24,828 nucleotides of DNA from Thiotrichales bacterium (GTDB lineage Bacteria > Pseudomonadota > Gammaproteobacteria > Francisellales > CACEW01): contig JAHFRR010000001.1 in assembly GCA_023266165.1 (NCBI GenBank), forward strand, positions 1-24,828, written 5' to 3'. Made by a program: the position numbers and the translations under genes. Below the pieces are notes generated by a model that did no database searches, was not told where the DNA came from, and saw nothing but the letters and a program-made list of their open reading frames with translations. Shown in pieces: positions 1-7,126 of this stretch (the stretch's first letter is position 1; each line of letters starts with the position of its first letter).

Positions 1-475
1 TAGGATCATCGCTTAGATAAATGGAGGGTAACCCACCAAATTGTAGATATCGATGTAAATCCATTTCAGGGATTTCTGCTGTCGTCAGGGGAAATAAATT
101 CAGCTCTCGAGCTCGCCCTGCCAATAAGTTAACAGATTTTTGCCGCAGCTTTCTGGCACTGCTGCCTGTGAGAAGAAAGTGAATATGGAGCTCTTCAATC
201 AAACGATGTACCTCATTCAATAACAAAGGCACTCGTTGAACCTCATCGATCACCACCCAATCATGCTTTGGAAAAGCCATGATCATAGGCTCAAGTCTTT
301 GAGGTGACTGACTTAATTCTAAAAATAACTCCGTACGCAGCAAGTTAAAAACAGGGGTATCTTTTGGAAGCTGATGTTGAATCAGGGAAGATTTCCCTGT
401 GGCCCGAGGACCAAAAAGAAAATACGACTTTTGCTTTAAGTATCGAGGTAAGTTCAAAAATCGCTGGTAGTGCAT
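1..475 (-). CDS. AAA-family ATPase (AAA_14/DUF4143 type), N-terminal part
   Basis: Partial gene: it begins at ATG 475 on the minus strand and stays open to the window edge, giving the first 158 residues. A P-loop GPRATGKS lies near residue 24, a Walker B-like VVIDEVQR near residue 75, and a sensor-like LLTGSSARK near residue 105, followed by LAGRARE and a YLQFGGLPS motif. This order is typical of stand-alone bacterial ATPases with an AAA_14 domain followed by DUF4143. Members are about 380-400 residues long and their cellular role is poorly defined; many lie in accessory regions and some are linked to toxin-antitoxin-like loci. ATG 475 is chosen because the nearby ATG at 480 runs into a stop after eight codons. 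An 18-base palindrome lies 44 bases upstream. The family call is firm; the function is unknown. Confidence 0.85.
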   Translation of the reverse strand, partial: MHYQRFLNLPRYLKQKSYFLFGPRATGKSSLIQHQLPKDTPVFNLLRTELFLELSQSPQRLEPMIMAFPKHDWVVIDEVQRVPLLLNEVHRLIEELHIHFLLTGSSARKLRQKSVNLLAGRARELNLFPLTTAEIPEMDLHRYLQFGGLPSIYLSDDP

Positions 476-518
476 TTCATGAATCCTGTCTGTTATAGAA
501 TTTCCATGATAGTACCAC

Positions 519-536
519 GGATTTTCCGGAAAATCC
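519..536. repeat. Perfect 18-base palindrome, operator-like
   Basis: The sequence GGATTTTCCGGAAAATCC equals its own reverse complement over all 18 bases. It lies between the start of the AAA ATPase gene (475) and the end of yhhQ (621), so it sits in the likely promoter or leader of the ATPase gene. A perfect dyad of this length without a loop suits a dimeric DNA-binding protein better than an RNA hairpin. No regulator gene is visible beside it. Confidence 0.5.
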
Positions 537-620
537 ACAGGAGTACCGTGAATTCTCCAGAAACATGTCTAAAAATGTTGCCAAAAGGAGGCTTCCGCTG
601 AGGAGCAACAGGCCGTTGAG

Positions 621-1277
621 TTACTGTTTAAACGCCAATGTTTCTGATTGTAAATAACGGTTCGCGCCGATTACAATCAGGTAAATCACTGGCGTCATCG
701 CAAACGATAAGATCACTTTGACCAAGATGGAGCTGCCGATGATGGCCCATTTGTGGGGGCTTCCGGCAAATACAATTGAAACAAAAATCAGGGAGTCCAG
801 GGCCTGACCGAGGTAAATCGACACATTACTGCGCAACCACAGCCAGCGACCCCGTGACAACTCTTTGATGCGTTGATACACCGTAATATCTAAGACTTGC
901 GAAGCGCTGAACGCGAGAAGACTGGCCACAACCACTTCTAAACCGGTGGCAAGCACCGTATGGTATTGCGTCTGCAAAGTCCAAAACGCAGCCGGTGGCG
1001 TCACAATGGATAGCTGGATCAGCGCCATAATCAATACCTGGCACAAGAGGGCCAACCACAGCGTTTGTCGCGCAACTTTTTTGCCCCAGAGCTCGCAGAT
1101 GCAATCGATAATAGGGTAGGTAAAGATCGAGAAAATCAGGTTGGAAAACGGGAAGTTAACGCCGATGTGAACAATCTTAGGCGCCGTAACAATGGAAGCC
1201 GCTAACCCACACATTACTAAGCTTACGAGCACAAGGTAGGTGCGGATATCGCGTTGTTCAAAAACGGTTTTTTTCAT
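621..1277 (-). CDS. yhhQ: Queuosine precursor transporter YhhQ (VUT family)
   Basis: A 218-residue integral membrane protein, close in length to E. coli YhhQ. Six or so hydrophobic segments are visible, with family blocks such as NFPFSNLIFSIFTYPIIDCI near residue 40 and ISIYLGQALD-like YLGQALDSLIF near residue 155. The VUT/DUF165 family imports the 7-deazaguanine queuosine precursors preQ0 and preQ1 for tRNA modification. The open frame extends upstream to 1373, but ATG 1277 is preferred because GGAGGG lies seven bases before it and the protein then starts MKKTVFEQRD. No convincing preQ1 riboswitch was found in the leader; a small CCAAT/ATTGG inverted repeat (1288-1302) overlaps the Shine-Dalgarno sequence. 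The gene is divergent from nuoN. Confidence 0.88.
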   Translation of the reverse strand: MKKTVFEQRDIRTYLVLVSLVMCGLAASIVTAPKIVHIGVNFPFSNLIFSIFTYPIIDCICELWGKKVARQTLWLALLCQVLIMALIQLSIVTPPAAFWTLQTQYHTVLATGLEVVVASLLAFSASQVLDITVYQRIKELSRGRWLWLRSNVSIYLGQALDSLIFVSIVFAGSPHKWAIIGSSILVKVILSFAMTPVIYLIVIGANRYLQSETLAFKQ

Positions 1278-1367
1278 AAAGATCCCTCCAATACTGGATT
1301 GGCATATTATCATTGCTTCTGGTTTCTGGAAACGACATAGGGGTGAGGCACATCCAAAGTGGGGCTG

Positions 1368-1400
1368 ATCCAATGAGAATCCAATAAGAATCCAATGAAG
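1368..1400. repeat. Three tandem 11-base repeats in the yhhQ-nuoN spacer
   Basis: Three head-to-tail copies of an 11-base unit, ATCCAATRAGA with one or two differences in the last copy, occupy 1368-1378, 1379-1389 and 1390-1400. The period is close to one helical turn, so each copy faces the same side of the DNA. They sit between the divergent starts of yhhQ (1277) and nuoN (1474). They may be regulator sites or only slippage. Confidence 0.6.
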
Positions 1401-1473
1401 ATCTATTCAAATACCCATGGATCCGTTATCATGCCCACAGGTAGTTTCCCCTGAGAAATAAAGGTATCCAGAG

Positions 1474-2943
1474 ATGATGGCAACAGACTTCGCACCCCAC
1501 ATAGCAGGACAAGTCCATTGGCTTTGCCCTGTGATTTTCTTGAGTATCATGATTGTGGTTATTCTCTTGGTCGATGTTTTCATGAAATCCAAATCTGGGC
1601 GCGTGGCCTATACCCTCAGCGCCTTGACAACTGTGATAGGGATAGGCTTTACCTGGCCCTTACTGGGTGCAGCCCAAGCGTTTGAAGGGCCTTGGGTGCT
1701 TGGAGATCATGTCACGGCGGTGATGCTCATCACCTTGTGGGCACTGACCTTCGCGGCGATTGTGTATGGCCGAGGATATCTTAAAGCGCATCGCTTTTTC
1801 CATGGAGAGTTTTATGCCTTGATGTTGACCTCGCTCCTGGGCGCCTTGGTGTTGGTGATGAGCAATAACTTGCTCACGATTTATTTGGGTCTAGAGCTGC
1901 TCTCACTGCCCCTCTACGCTCTGATTGCAACGCTACGGGATGGCACGCTGGGGCCAGAAGCAGCCATGAAATACTTCGTCATGGGCGCTGTCGCTTCTGG
2001 ATTTTTGCTGTTTGGAATGTCTCTGGTTTATGCCACCACCCATGCGTTGACTTTGCCCGCTTTGATGTCCGCACTGTATCATCTGCCTACCTTCACCTTA
2101 CCCAGTGCCCTGCCCCTGGTGATGGGCCTGGTGTTGATGTTGATCGCCATGGTTTTCAAGCTGGGTGCTGCACCTTTTCATATGTGGACGCCTGATGTGT
2201 ATGAAGGCGCACCCTTGCCTGTCACGACCTTCCTCTCCACGGTGCCCAAAGTTGCTGTCCTAGGCATGCTGATTCATTTGATTATCCAAAACCTAACACC
2301 TGCACTCTCCAGCCATCTGATCCTGGAAATCATTGCTGGCATCGCGGTGCTGTCTTTATTACTCGGAAATATTCTCGCTGTGGTCCAAACCAACCTTAAA
2401 CGCCTGCTGGCTTATTCGACCATTGCGCATATTGGCTTTGTAGGGCTTGCCTTGTCTGTAGGCGTTGTGGGAGAGCAAGTTGCGCTGTTTTACATGGTCA
2501 TCTATGCCCTGATGTCCGTAGGCGCTTTTGGTCTGCTAACCCTCATGAACCAAAACGAAGGTCATCGCGGCGAAAGGGTAGAGCTGCAAGACCTGCAGGG
2601 CTTAGCCAAACGCAATGGCTGGGTGGCACTGATGTTTCTTTTGATCTTGTTATCCATGGCAGGGATCCCCCCATTTATTGGCTTTGTAGCGAAACTACAA
2701 GTCCTGATGTTGCTGATCAGCTTAGGGCACCTAGGGCTTGCTATTTTTGCCTTGTTGATGTCCGTCATTGGGGCGTATTACTACATTCGCGTGATCAAAT
2801 TTATGTATTTCGATCCTGTAAGAGAAGATGCTCAACCTGTCGAGATGGGCCCGCTGTCGCTGGGGCAAATCGTGCTCTGCCTCAATGGCTTGCTGATGCT
2901 GGTCTTGGGGCTGTTTCCTGCAACACTGTTGGGGTGGGTTTAG
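1474..2943 (+). CDS. nuoN: NADH-quinone oxidoreductase subunit N
   Basis: A 489-residue membrane subunit of respiratory complex I, close to the usual 480-490. It is one of the three antiporter-like subunits (with NuoL and NuoM) thought to carry one proton path each across the inner membrane. The sequence shows about 14 hydrophobic helices, the ELLSLPLYALIA block with the conserved Glu near residue 145, the GPEAAMKYFVMGAVASG block, the KLGAAPFHMWTPDVYEGAP block with its broken-helix Lys/Pro signature near residue 230, and the NLKRLLAYSTIAHIGF block with its Lys near residue 310. GTG and ATG alternatives are not needed; the start is the first of two ATGs after an AGAG. Unusually, nuoM is not upstream: the preceding gene runs the other way. 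Confidence 0.96.
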   Translation: MMATDFAPHIAGQVHWLCPVIFLSIMIVVILLVDVFMKSKSGRVAYTLSALTTVIGIGFTWPLLGAAQAFEGPWVLGDHVTAVMLITLWALTFAAIVYGRGYLKAHRFFHGEFYALMLTSLLGALVLVMSNNLLTIYLGLELLSLPLYALIATLRDGTLGPEAAMKYFVMGAVASGFLLFGMSLVYATTHALTLPALMSALYHLPTFTLPSALPLVMGLVLMLIAMVFKLGAAPFHMWTPDVYEGAPLPVTTFLSTVPKVAVLGMLIHLIIQNLTPALSSHLILEIIAGIAVLSLLLGNILAVVQTNLKRLLAYSTIAHIGFVGLALSVGVVGEQVALFYMVIYALMSVGAFGLLTLMNQNEGHRGERVELQDLQGLAKRNGWVALMFLLILLSMAGIPPFIGFVAKLQVLMLLISLGHLGLAIFALLMSVIGAYYYIRVIKFMYFDPVREDAQPVEMGPLSLGQIVLCLNGLLMLVLGLFPATLLGWV

Positions 2944-3012
2944 TCTTCTTTGGTGTATCTAGATTTAGATGTAAAAACCACCGTTTTATCAGGCCAGTGG
3001 CACGCCTGTGTG

Positions 3013-3037
3013 AAGCTCTGCTGCCCCTGCAGAGTTT
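3013..3037. terminator. Hairpin between convergent genes, possible weak terminator
   Basis: AAGCTCTGC (3013-3021) pairs with GCAGAGTTT (3029-3037) at eight of nine positions around a seven-base loop. It lies between the convergent ends of nuoN (2943) and the small-gene cassette (3054). Only three T follow on the plus strand and three on the minus strand, so it lacks a good U tract and may be only a weak or factor-assisted terminator. Confidence 0.35.
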
Positions 3038-3053
3038 CATGATGTGCTGAAGC

Positions 3054-3335
3054 TCACCCCTCTCGAAAGTGCACCTCTAAAAAACGAAAACCCCGCTCCT
3101 TGATGGCCCCTACGATCAGATCCAGTCGTTCGAAATAACGTGTGACATCTGAAAACAATCCAGGGTCTACGAGCGCCTGAACCAGATTTGCAGAGGCCTC
3201 TGCGCGCTCACCCAAGGGGTGCGTTGGCATTAAGGTTTCTATCACATCGTATGCAAAATCTATCTGCAGCTCACTCAAACGACCATTGGCAACGATGCTG
3301 TCCTCTAAAACCCGCGCGATACAACGACGCATCAT
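3054..3335 (-). CDS. Small unknown protein, third gene of a three-gene cassette
   Basis: A 93-residue soluble, predicted helical protein with no signal peptide or membrane segment. I recognise no family. The middle is rich in acidic residues, with ERAEASANLVQALVDPGLF, and the end is FLEVHFREG. The ATG overlaps the preceding gene's end by four bases (3332-3335), so the two are probably translationally coupled. The next residue is also Met, so the start could be one codon later. The overlap and the shared strand support a real gene rather than a chance frame. Confidence 0.6.
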   Translation of the reverse strand: MMRRCIARVLEDSIVANGRLSELQIDFAYDVIETLMPTHPLGERAEASANLVQALVDPGLFSDVTRYFERLDLIVGAIKERGFRFLEVHFREG

Positions 3336-3640
3336 CTACTTTTCCTTTTGATATCAATAGGAGGCGGCGCAAAGAGAGCCTTCAGCAACCCAAGGTCTCG
3401 TGTGTTTTCAGCGAGAATCTCAAACGTGTCCTCCCGATCAAAACAAATCTCATTTTCCTCAGCCAGTTCCACAAGAAACTGGTCTAACGAATCTCGGTTA
3501 ATCTCTGCAAGATCATGCTTTTTCATGGTAAATAAACTGCTTCTCATCAAAGCAATGATCGCCTCATATCGGGGAAGATCCTGTATACACAAGCCTCGCA
3601 AGGCTTTGATGATAGGATGGGTCTCTGGCAATGCCGACAT
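3332..3640 (-). CDS. Small unknown protein, second gene of a three-gene cassette
   Basis: A 102-residue soluble protein, predicted mostly helical and acidic in the middle (VELAEENEICFDREDTFEI), with a Pro-rich then basic tail (APPPIDIKRKSR). I recognise no family. It starts two bases after the stop of the gene before it and overlaps the gene after it by four bases, which fits an operon translated in sequence. GGAGTGTAATC precedes the ATG, so a Shine-Dalgarno sequence is present inside the end of the upstream gene. Its function cannot be inferred from sequence or neighbours. Confidence 0.6.
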   Translation of the reverse strand: MSALPETHPIIKALRGLCIQDLPRYEAIIALMRSSLFTMKKHDLAEINRDSLDQFLVELAEENEICFDREDTFEILAENTRDLGLLKALFAPPPIDIKRKSR

Positions 3641-3642
3641 GA

Positions 3643-3828
3643 TTACACTCCTCGTCCGTGTTTTGGATATCCCTGAGACCCCTCAAATCGGTGGTAGGGC
3701 TGCGGGGCCTTCATACTCATCTTCTCGTCTTGAGCATGAGCCAAATAAAATTTGGCTTCGCGGTGAAGGAATTCGACAATATGTAGGTCTTTCAAAATCT
3801 CACTGGGTCTCAGCTCTATGTCGTTCAT
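3643..3828 (-). CDS. Short peptide gene, first of a three-gene cassette
   Basis: A 61-residue protein: an N-terminal half (MNDIELRPSEILKDLHIVEF) that looks helical, then a tail rich in Gly, Pro, Tyr, His and Arg ending EGSQGYPKHGRGV. The open frame extends to 3885, but ATG 3828 has GGAG nine bases upstream, whereas the earlier ATGs have none. No family is recognised. The leader-like front and glycine-rich end resemble the shape of some peptide precursors, but that is only a shape comparison. The two following small genes follow without a gap. Confidence 0.5.
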   Translation of the reverse strand: MNDIELRPSEILKDLHIVEFLHREAKFYLAHAQDEKMSMKAPQPYHRFEGSQGYPKHGRGV

Positions 3829-3991
3829 GGTGTTTACTCCTGTTCCACTTAACATATCCTTCAAATTCCATTTACAGTTATGCATCCTGCATGTGAGTAT
3901 TAACGCATGCTTTCAAAAATCATAGTATCGCTAAAAGTTTAAAGTAAAACATCGAATGATTTTACCTTTCTTTTTCCTAATATAAATTCAC

Positions 3992-4020
3992 TTGCATTTT
4001 TAAAAGAACTTATTTATCAT
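3992..4020 (+). promoter_or_regulatory. Likely sigma70 promoter for the 4058 gene
   Basis: TTGCAT (3992-3997) and TATCAT (4015-4020) are 17 bases apart, the best spacing; the -10 matches five of six consensus bases. Transcription would start near 4027, about 30 bases before the GTG start at 4058. The spacer is markedly AT-rich. Confidence 0.5.
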
Positions 4021-4057
4021 AAAGAAGTCGAAGGCAATTCAAAACAAGGGGAAGCAA

Positions 4058-5437
4058 GTGCTCACTAAGGTTGATGAAGGCAAAGGGATTGTCAAGACCG
4101 ATTGGAAGTCTGTGCGTACTCGCGTTAAAAAGGTGAATCCAGATTTTGCAACGCTGGTTGATGCACTGTCTCCAGGCAAAGAATTCCCCCTGTATTTGGT
4201 ATACTATCCTTATGGGTTTCTTGAGGGAAACGCAGAAACTATTCTCCTTCCAAAAATAACAGGAGGACACTTTCTTTTAAATAATCCAGATATCCCTAAA
4301 AACATTATTCAAGATCTCGGATATGGGATGCATGATGCCCCATTAGGTCTTGTATTGGAAAAAGTTTTTGAAATGTTTGTTGACTCTACGATCGAGGACC
4401 TGACCATTCCGAAGGTAATTTATCGGCCAGGCGATTTTACCTGCTTAATTACAAACCTTAACAATGTTGAACGTAAAAGCACATGGTTATCGAACAAGAC
4501 CCACGCTCGCACGGCAGGGGTAAGATCTACATTTATGCTTCCTAATATCGGCTGTGTAGAGCAACATGCCGATCTAAAAAGATTTTATAACATCAGAGTT
4601 CCAGCGCCTAAACAGGGTTATGATCACTGGGAAGTTTTTCGAGAAATCGCTAGCAGCAAAGCTGCACAGTGTGAGTGGCGTGCCTGTCAGCTTTTCTTTT
4701 CTAAACCTTGGATTGAAAAACTACACTTCGATCCAGCCTGGATGCCACTTAATCTTTATCTTCATAAATTAGCGTGGCAACTGATACGCCCAAGTCTCGT
4801 GAAGGATCAATACAATCTCGCATTTTCAGTCGTTCAACATGATCGAAAGCTAAAGCCCAACCCACATTTAGCTGGGACAGCCCAACACTTGTACATGATC
4901 GCACTCGGTGGCGCTCTTGCTCATGCACCTGCAACAGATAATTTAATGCTGCCTTTAGACGTACTGCAACAAGCTTACCTGCAAGCGTATCGTCTTAAAC
5001 GATATCACTCAACCATTATGCAGCCTAGCATATTTCAGATAGAAACCAGCGGGCCTGTGTATTATTCTTTAAATCAACCTTCTACTCATATTTTCTCACC
5101 AACCTCCAGGCGCTTGGCTAGCATGATGATGGATATGCATGAACTTCAAGATATTGAATCAGTACTGACTGAAGAGCTTCAGGATTCAGACACACTGGGG
5201 TCAGATTTTGTTTTACACACCGCAGCCCGCAAAACACTTTTTTCTTATTATCACAGTGAACGAGATAACCAGAATGCACTGAAGCATTCAAGCATCATCG
5301 GGCTGGAAGATCCCAGATTCGCGTTTCTAAGCCCTGGGCTCACACATTTCCCTGAGGCTAAATTCGCAGCTGACGCAGCATTCGCGCGAGGCTGTGTGCG
5401 TATTCAAGCTAGGCAGCGCATCAAAAACACCAACTAA
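4058..5437 (+). CDS. Unknown 459-residue protein
   Basis: A soluble 459-residue protein with no signal peptide and no clear membrane helix. I recognise no domain. Visible traits are an aromatic block LYLVYYPYGFL near residue 45, a central Trp/His-rich part (residues 195-260) and a Met-rich stretch RRLASMMMDMHELQD near residue 350. The start is GTG at 4058, chosen because AAGGGGAA lies just before it and a promoter-like pair lies at 3992-4020. The gene stands alone, flanked by opposite-strand genes, so it is probably its own transcription unit. A monocistronic, family-less, mid-sized protein in a host-associated genome is a reasonable effector candidate, but nothing in the sequence proves that. 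It could equally be a lineage-specific cytoplasmic protein. Confidence 0.8.
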   Translation: MLTKVDEGKGIVKTDWKSVRTRVKKVNPDFATLVDALSPGKEFPLYLVYYPYGFLEGNAETILLPKITGGHFLLNNPDIPKNIIQDLGYGMHDAPLGLVLEKVFEMFVDSTIEDLTIPKVIYRPGDFTCLITNLNNVERKSTWLSNKTHARTAGVRSTFMLPNIGCVEQHADLKRFYNIRVPAPKQGYDHWEVFREIASSKAAQCEWRACQLFFSKPWIEKLHFDPAWMPLNLYLHKLAWQLIRPSLVKDQYNLAFSVVQHDRKLKPNPHLAGTAQHLYMIALGGALAHAPATDNLMLPLDVLQQAYLQAYRLKRYHSTIMQPSIFQIETSGPVYYSLNQPSTHIFSPTSRRLASMMMDMHELQDIESVLTEELQDSDTLGSDFVLHTAARKTLFSYYHSERDNQNALKHSSIIGLEDPRFAFLSPGLTHFPEAKFAADAAFARGCVRIQARQRIKNTN

Positions 5438-5711
5438 AACCGAGCCTCAGCTCTCATCAGAACGTAACATGGGTCACATCTGAACGAGTCTTTTTTAGCA
5501 TACAATTCTGATCAATATTAAGCAATACCTTTTGCCGCATTGAAATGAAATCCGCGGAGGCTAGATCAGTCAATTGCAACGAGCGTCGCGGCTTACAGGC
5601 CAAATTCTCAAACAGTACTAACATACTCACTAAAACACTCCTCTTGAAAACCTACACGCTACTTATAATCAAGCTCATCCAAAATAGCAACTCTACCGCT
5701 GCGTATTTCTA

Positions 5712-6926
5712 TTATTTTTTTTGAGGCATGTATTTTTTCCGCCTCCACACCCCCAGCATCACACATAAATACACCACCCCAATCACGCTACAGCCATTCC
5801 AAATTGCTTTGCCACCTAAGGTATGGTAGATCCACATCCCCAGCGTTGGGCCTATCACGCAACCGGTTGCATAGGCGGCTTGGTAAAAGCCCTGCATTTG
5901 GCCCTGATGTTTTGAAGATGCATAATCAAAGACCAGGAGCTGGGAGACCGACATGGCCAGCATCTCGCCTATCGTTGCGACCACGCAGGAGGCGATCATC
6001 ATCGCGTAAGAAAACGTAAAGACCATCAACCCAAACCCGACGCCCAATAGGCATGCCCCCAGACCCAGCGTCAAGAGAGGATTCATTTTGCGAAAGGCAT
6101 GCGTTAAGGGTACTTGTGCGATCACGATAATGAAAGAGTTCAGGATAAATAAGATTGTGGCAGCGCTCAATCCCATACGTGGGAAGCTCTGGTGCAGATA
6201 AATAGGAAAGGCTGCGCTTAATTGGGCGAAGATTAAACCTGACAGAAAAATAAATCCCAACGCAACACTCACAATCAAGAGGCTACTCTGAGTATGATGG
6301 GTCTTGGGGTGTAAGGGTATCTCAATCAGCGTTGCTGATGTCATGGTGTCTAAACGCATACGGCAGAACAGGTACACACAAGAGACTCCCATCAAAAGAG
6401 CGGACAAGATAAAAAGCCATTGAAAACCAAAATGAAAAAAGATCATAACGATCACCGCTGAGATCGCCAAACCAAAATTCATGCCAGCATACATCACACT
6501 GATGATTTTCAGGCGCAAGCTGGGATCTGGCCCAACACCTCGCAACAGCACAACATTATTGACCGCCTTGAAAACATAGGTGCACAACCCAAAAAGAAAC
6601 ATAATAGGGATCAACGCCCATGGGACTTTGCAGACCAGCAACAATAAAAACAAGAGGGTCTTGATCACCAAGGCTGCAATCCCTGAAAAATCTGGATGGA
6701 AGCGATCCGCAAGCCATCCTCCTAGCAGCCCACCCAAGACGGTGCCTATACCATAGCAAGACACCAGAAACCCTGCCATCACCCAGGCGATATGCAGATC
6801 CTGAACAAAATAAAATGCCAAATAGAATGACAGCCCACCTGAAATGGTGTTGATCATGTAGATGATCACACGATGCCAGAGTATACCTGGCAAGCCCTGA
6901 AAGCTTTTGAAATATGCGTTGAACAT
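5712..6926 (-). CDS. MFS transporter (DHA1-like, drug/metabolite exporter type)
   Basis: A 404-residue inner-membrane carrier with about 12 hydrophobic segments. The loop after the second helix reads GGLLGGWLADRFHPDF, the MFS signature motif A (G-x-L-a-D-r), near residue 70. A Ser/Thr/His-rich central loop (LIEIPLHPKTHHTQ) near residue 200 separates the two six-helix halves. The opening MFNAYFKSFQGLPGILWHR resembles the DHA1 type of proton-coupled exporters. The frame extends to a GTG at 6950, but that codon lies inside a GC-rich hairpin, while ATG 6926 has AAAAAGG upstream and the family-like N-terminus. The substrate is unknown. The gene is divergent from the borosin-type methyltransferase gene across a 200-base spacer. 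Confidence 0.88.
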   Translation of the reverse strand: MFNAYFKSFQGLPGILWHRVIIYMINTISGGLSFYLAFYFVQDLHIAWVMAGFLVSCYGIGTVLGGLLGGWLADRFHPDFSGIAALVIKTLLFLLLLVCKVPWALIPIMFLFGLCTYVFKAVNNVVLLRGVGPDPSLRLKIISVMYAGMNFGLAISAVIVMIFFHFGFQWLFILSALLMGVSCVYLFCRMRLDTMTSATLIEIPLHPKTHHTQSSLLIVSVALGFIFLSGLIFAQLSAAFPIYLHQSFPRMGLSAATILFILNSFIIVIAQVPLTHAFRKMNPLLTLGLGACLLGVGFGLMVFTFSYAMMIASCVVATIGEMLAMSVSQLLVFDYASSKHQGQMQGFYQAAYATGCVIGPTLGMWIYHTLGGKAIWNGCSVIGVVYLCVMLGVWRRKKYMPQKK

Positions 6927-6944
6927 CCGTAAAAACCTTTTTGC

Positions 6945-6959
6945 CCCCACAACGTGGGG
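6945..6959. repeat. Short GC-rich hairpin in the MFS leader
   Basis: CCCCAC (6945-6950) and GTGGGG (6954-6959) form a perfect six-pair stem with a three-base loop. It lies 19 bases upstream of the chosen ATG of the MFS gene and contains the alternative GTG start. In the mRNA it could affect start choice. It is not followed by a T run on either strand, so it is not a terminator. Confidence 0.45.
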
Positions 6960-6979
6960 CCGCGTCCTTCATTGTCTGG

Positions 6980-7009
6980 ATTTTAGCAAAATGTCGGGAT
7001 TCAACACAA
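6980..7009 (-). promoter_or_regulatory. Possible promoter for the MFS gene
   Basis: On the minus strand TTGTGT (7009-7004) and TAAAAT (6985-6980) are 18 bases apart. Transcription would start near 6973, leaving a leader of about 45 bases that carries the 6945-6959 hairpin. Both hexamers are imperfect. Confidence 0.35.
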
Positions 7010-7126
7010 GTATGTTAGGCTCAATTTTTCAGAAAAATCCTGAAAAAATTCACCCGCCCACCCCTTGCTCAGGCTTCAAAAAAAAGGCATCATACGCTAG
7101 AAAGACTTGAATACTGAGACCCAAGC

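Noticed and set aside
1278..1400. A preQ1 riboswitch upstream of yhhQ.
   Set aside because: The expected short C-rich loop and A-rich tail next to the ribosome site are absent; only a five-base hairpin is present.
3348..3896. A 182-codon plus-strand frame opposite the three small genes.
   Set aside because: It is Ser/Arg-rich with no ribosome site, whereas the minus-strand frames have overlapping starts and stops and ribosome sites.
5438..5711. A possible gene or terminator between the 459-residue gene and the MFS gene.
   Set aside because: Only frames below 30 codons are present, with no ribosome site and no stem with a T run. I see nothing in this spacer.
6556..6972. A 138-codon minus-strand frame over the start of the MFS gene.
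   Set aside because: It is in another frame of a clear transporter gene, is rich in Cys, Gly and Arg, and has no family pattern.
6991..7110. A 39-codon plus-strand frame just before the methyltransferase, considered as a borosin precursor.
   Set aside because: It has no ribosome site, its end is Lys-rich low complexity, and it lies over the likely promoter of the MFS gene on the other strand. No helical binding domain can be seen.
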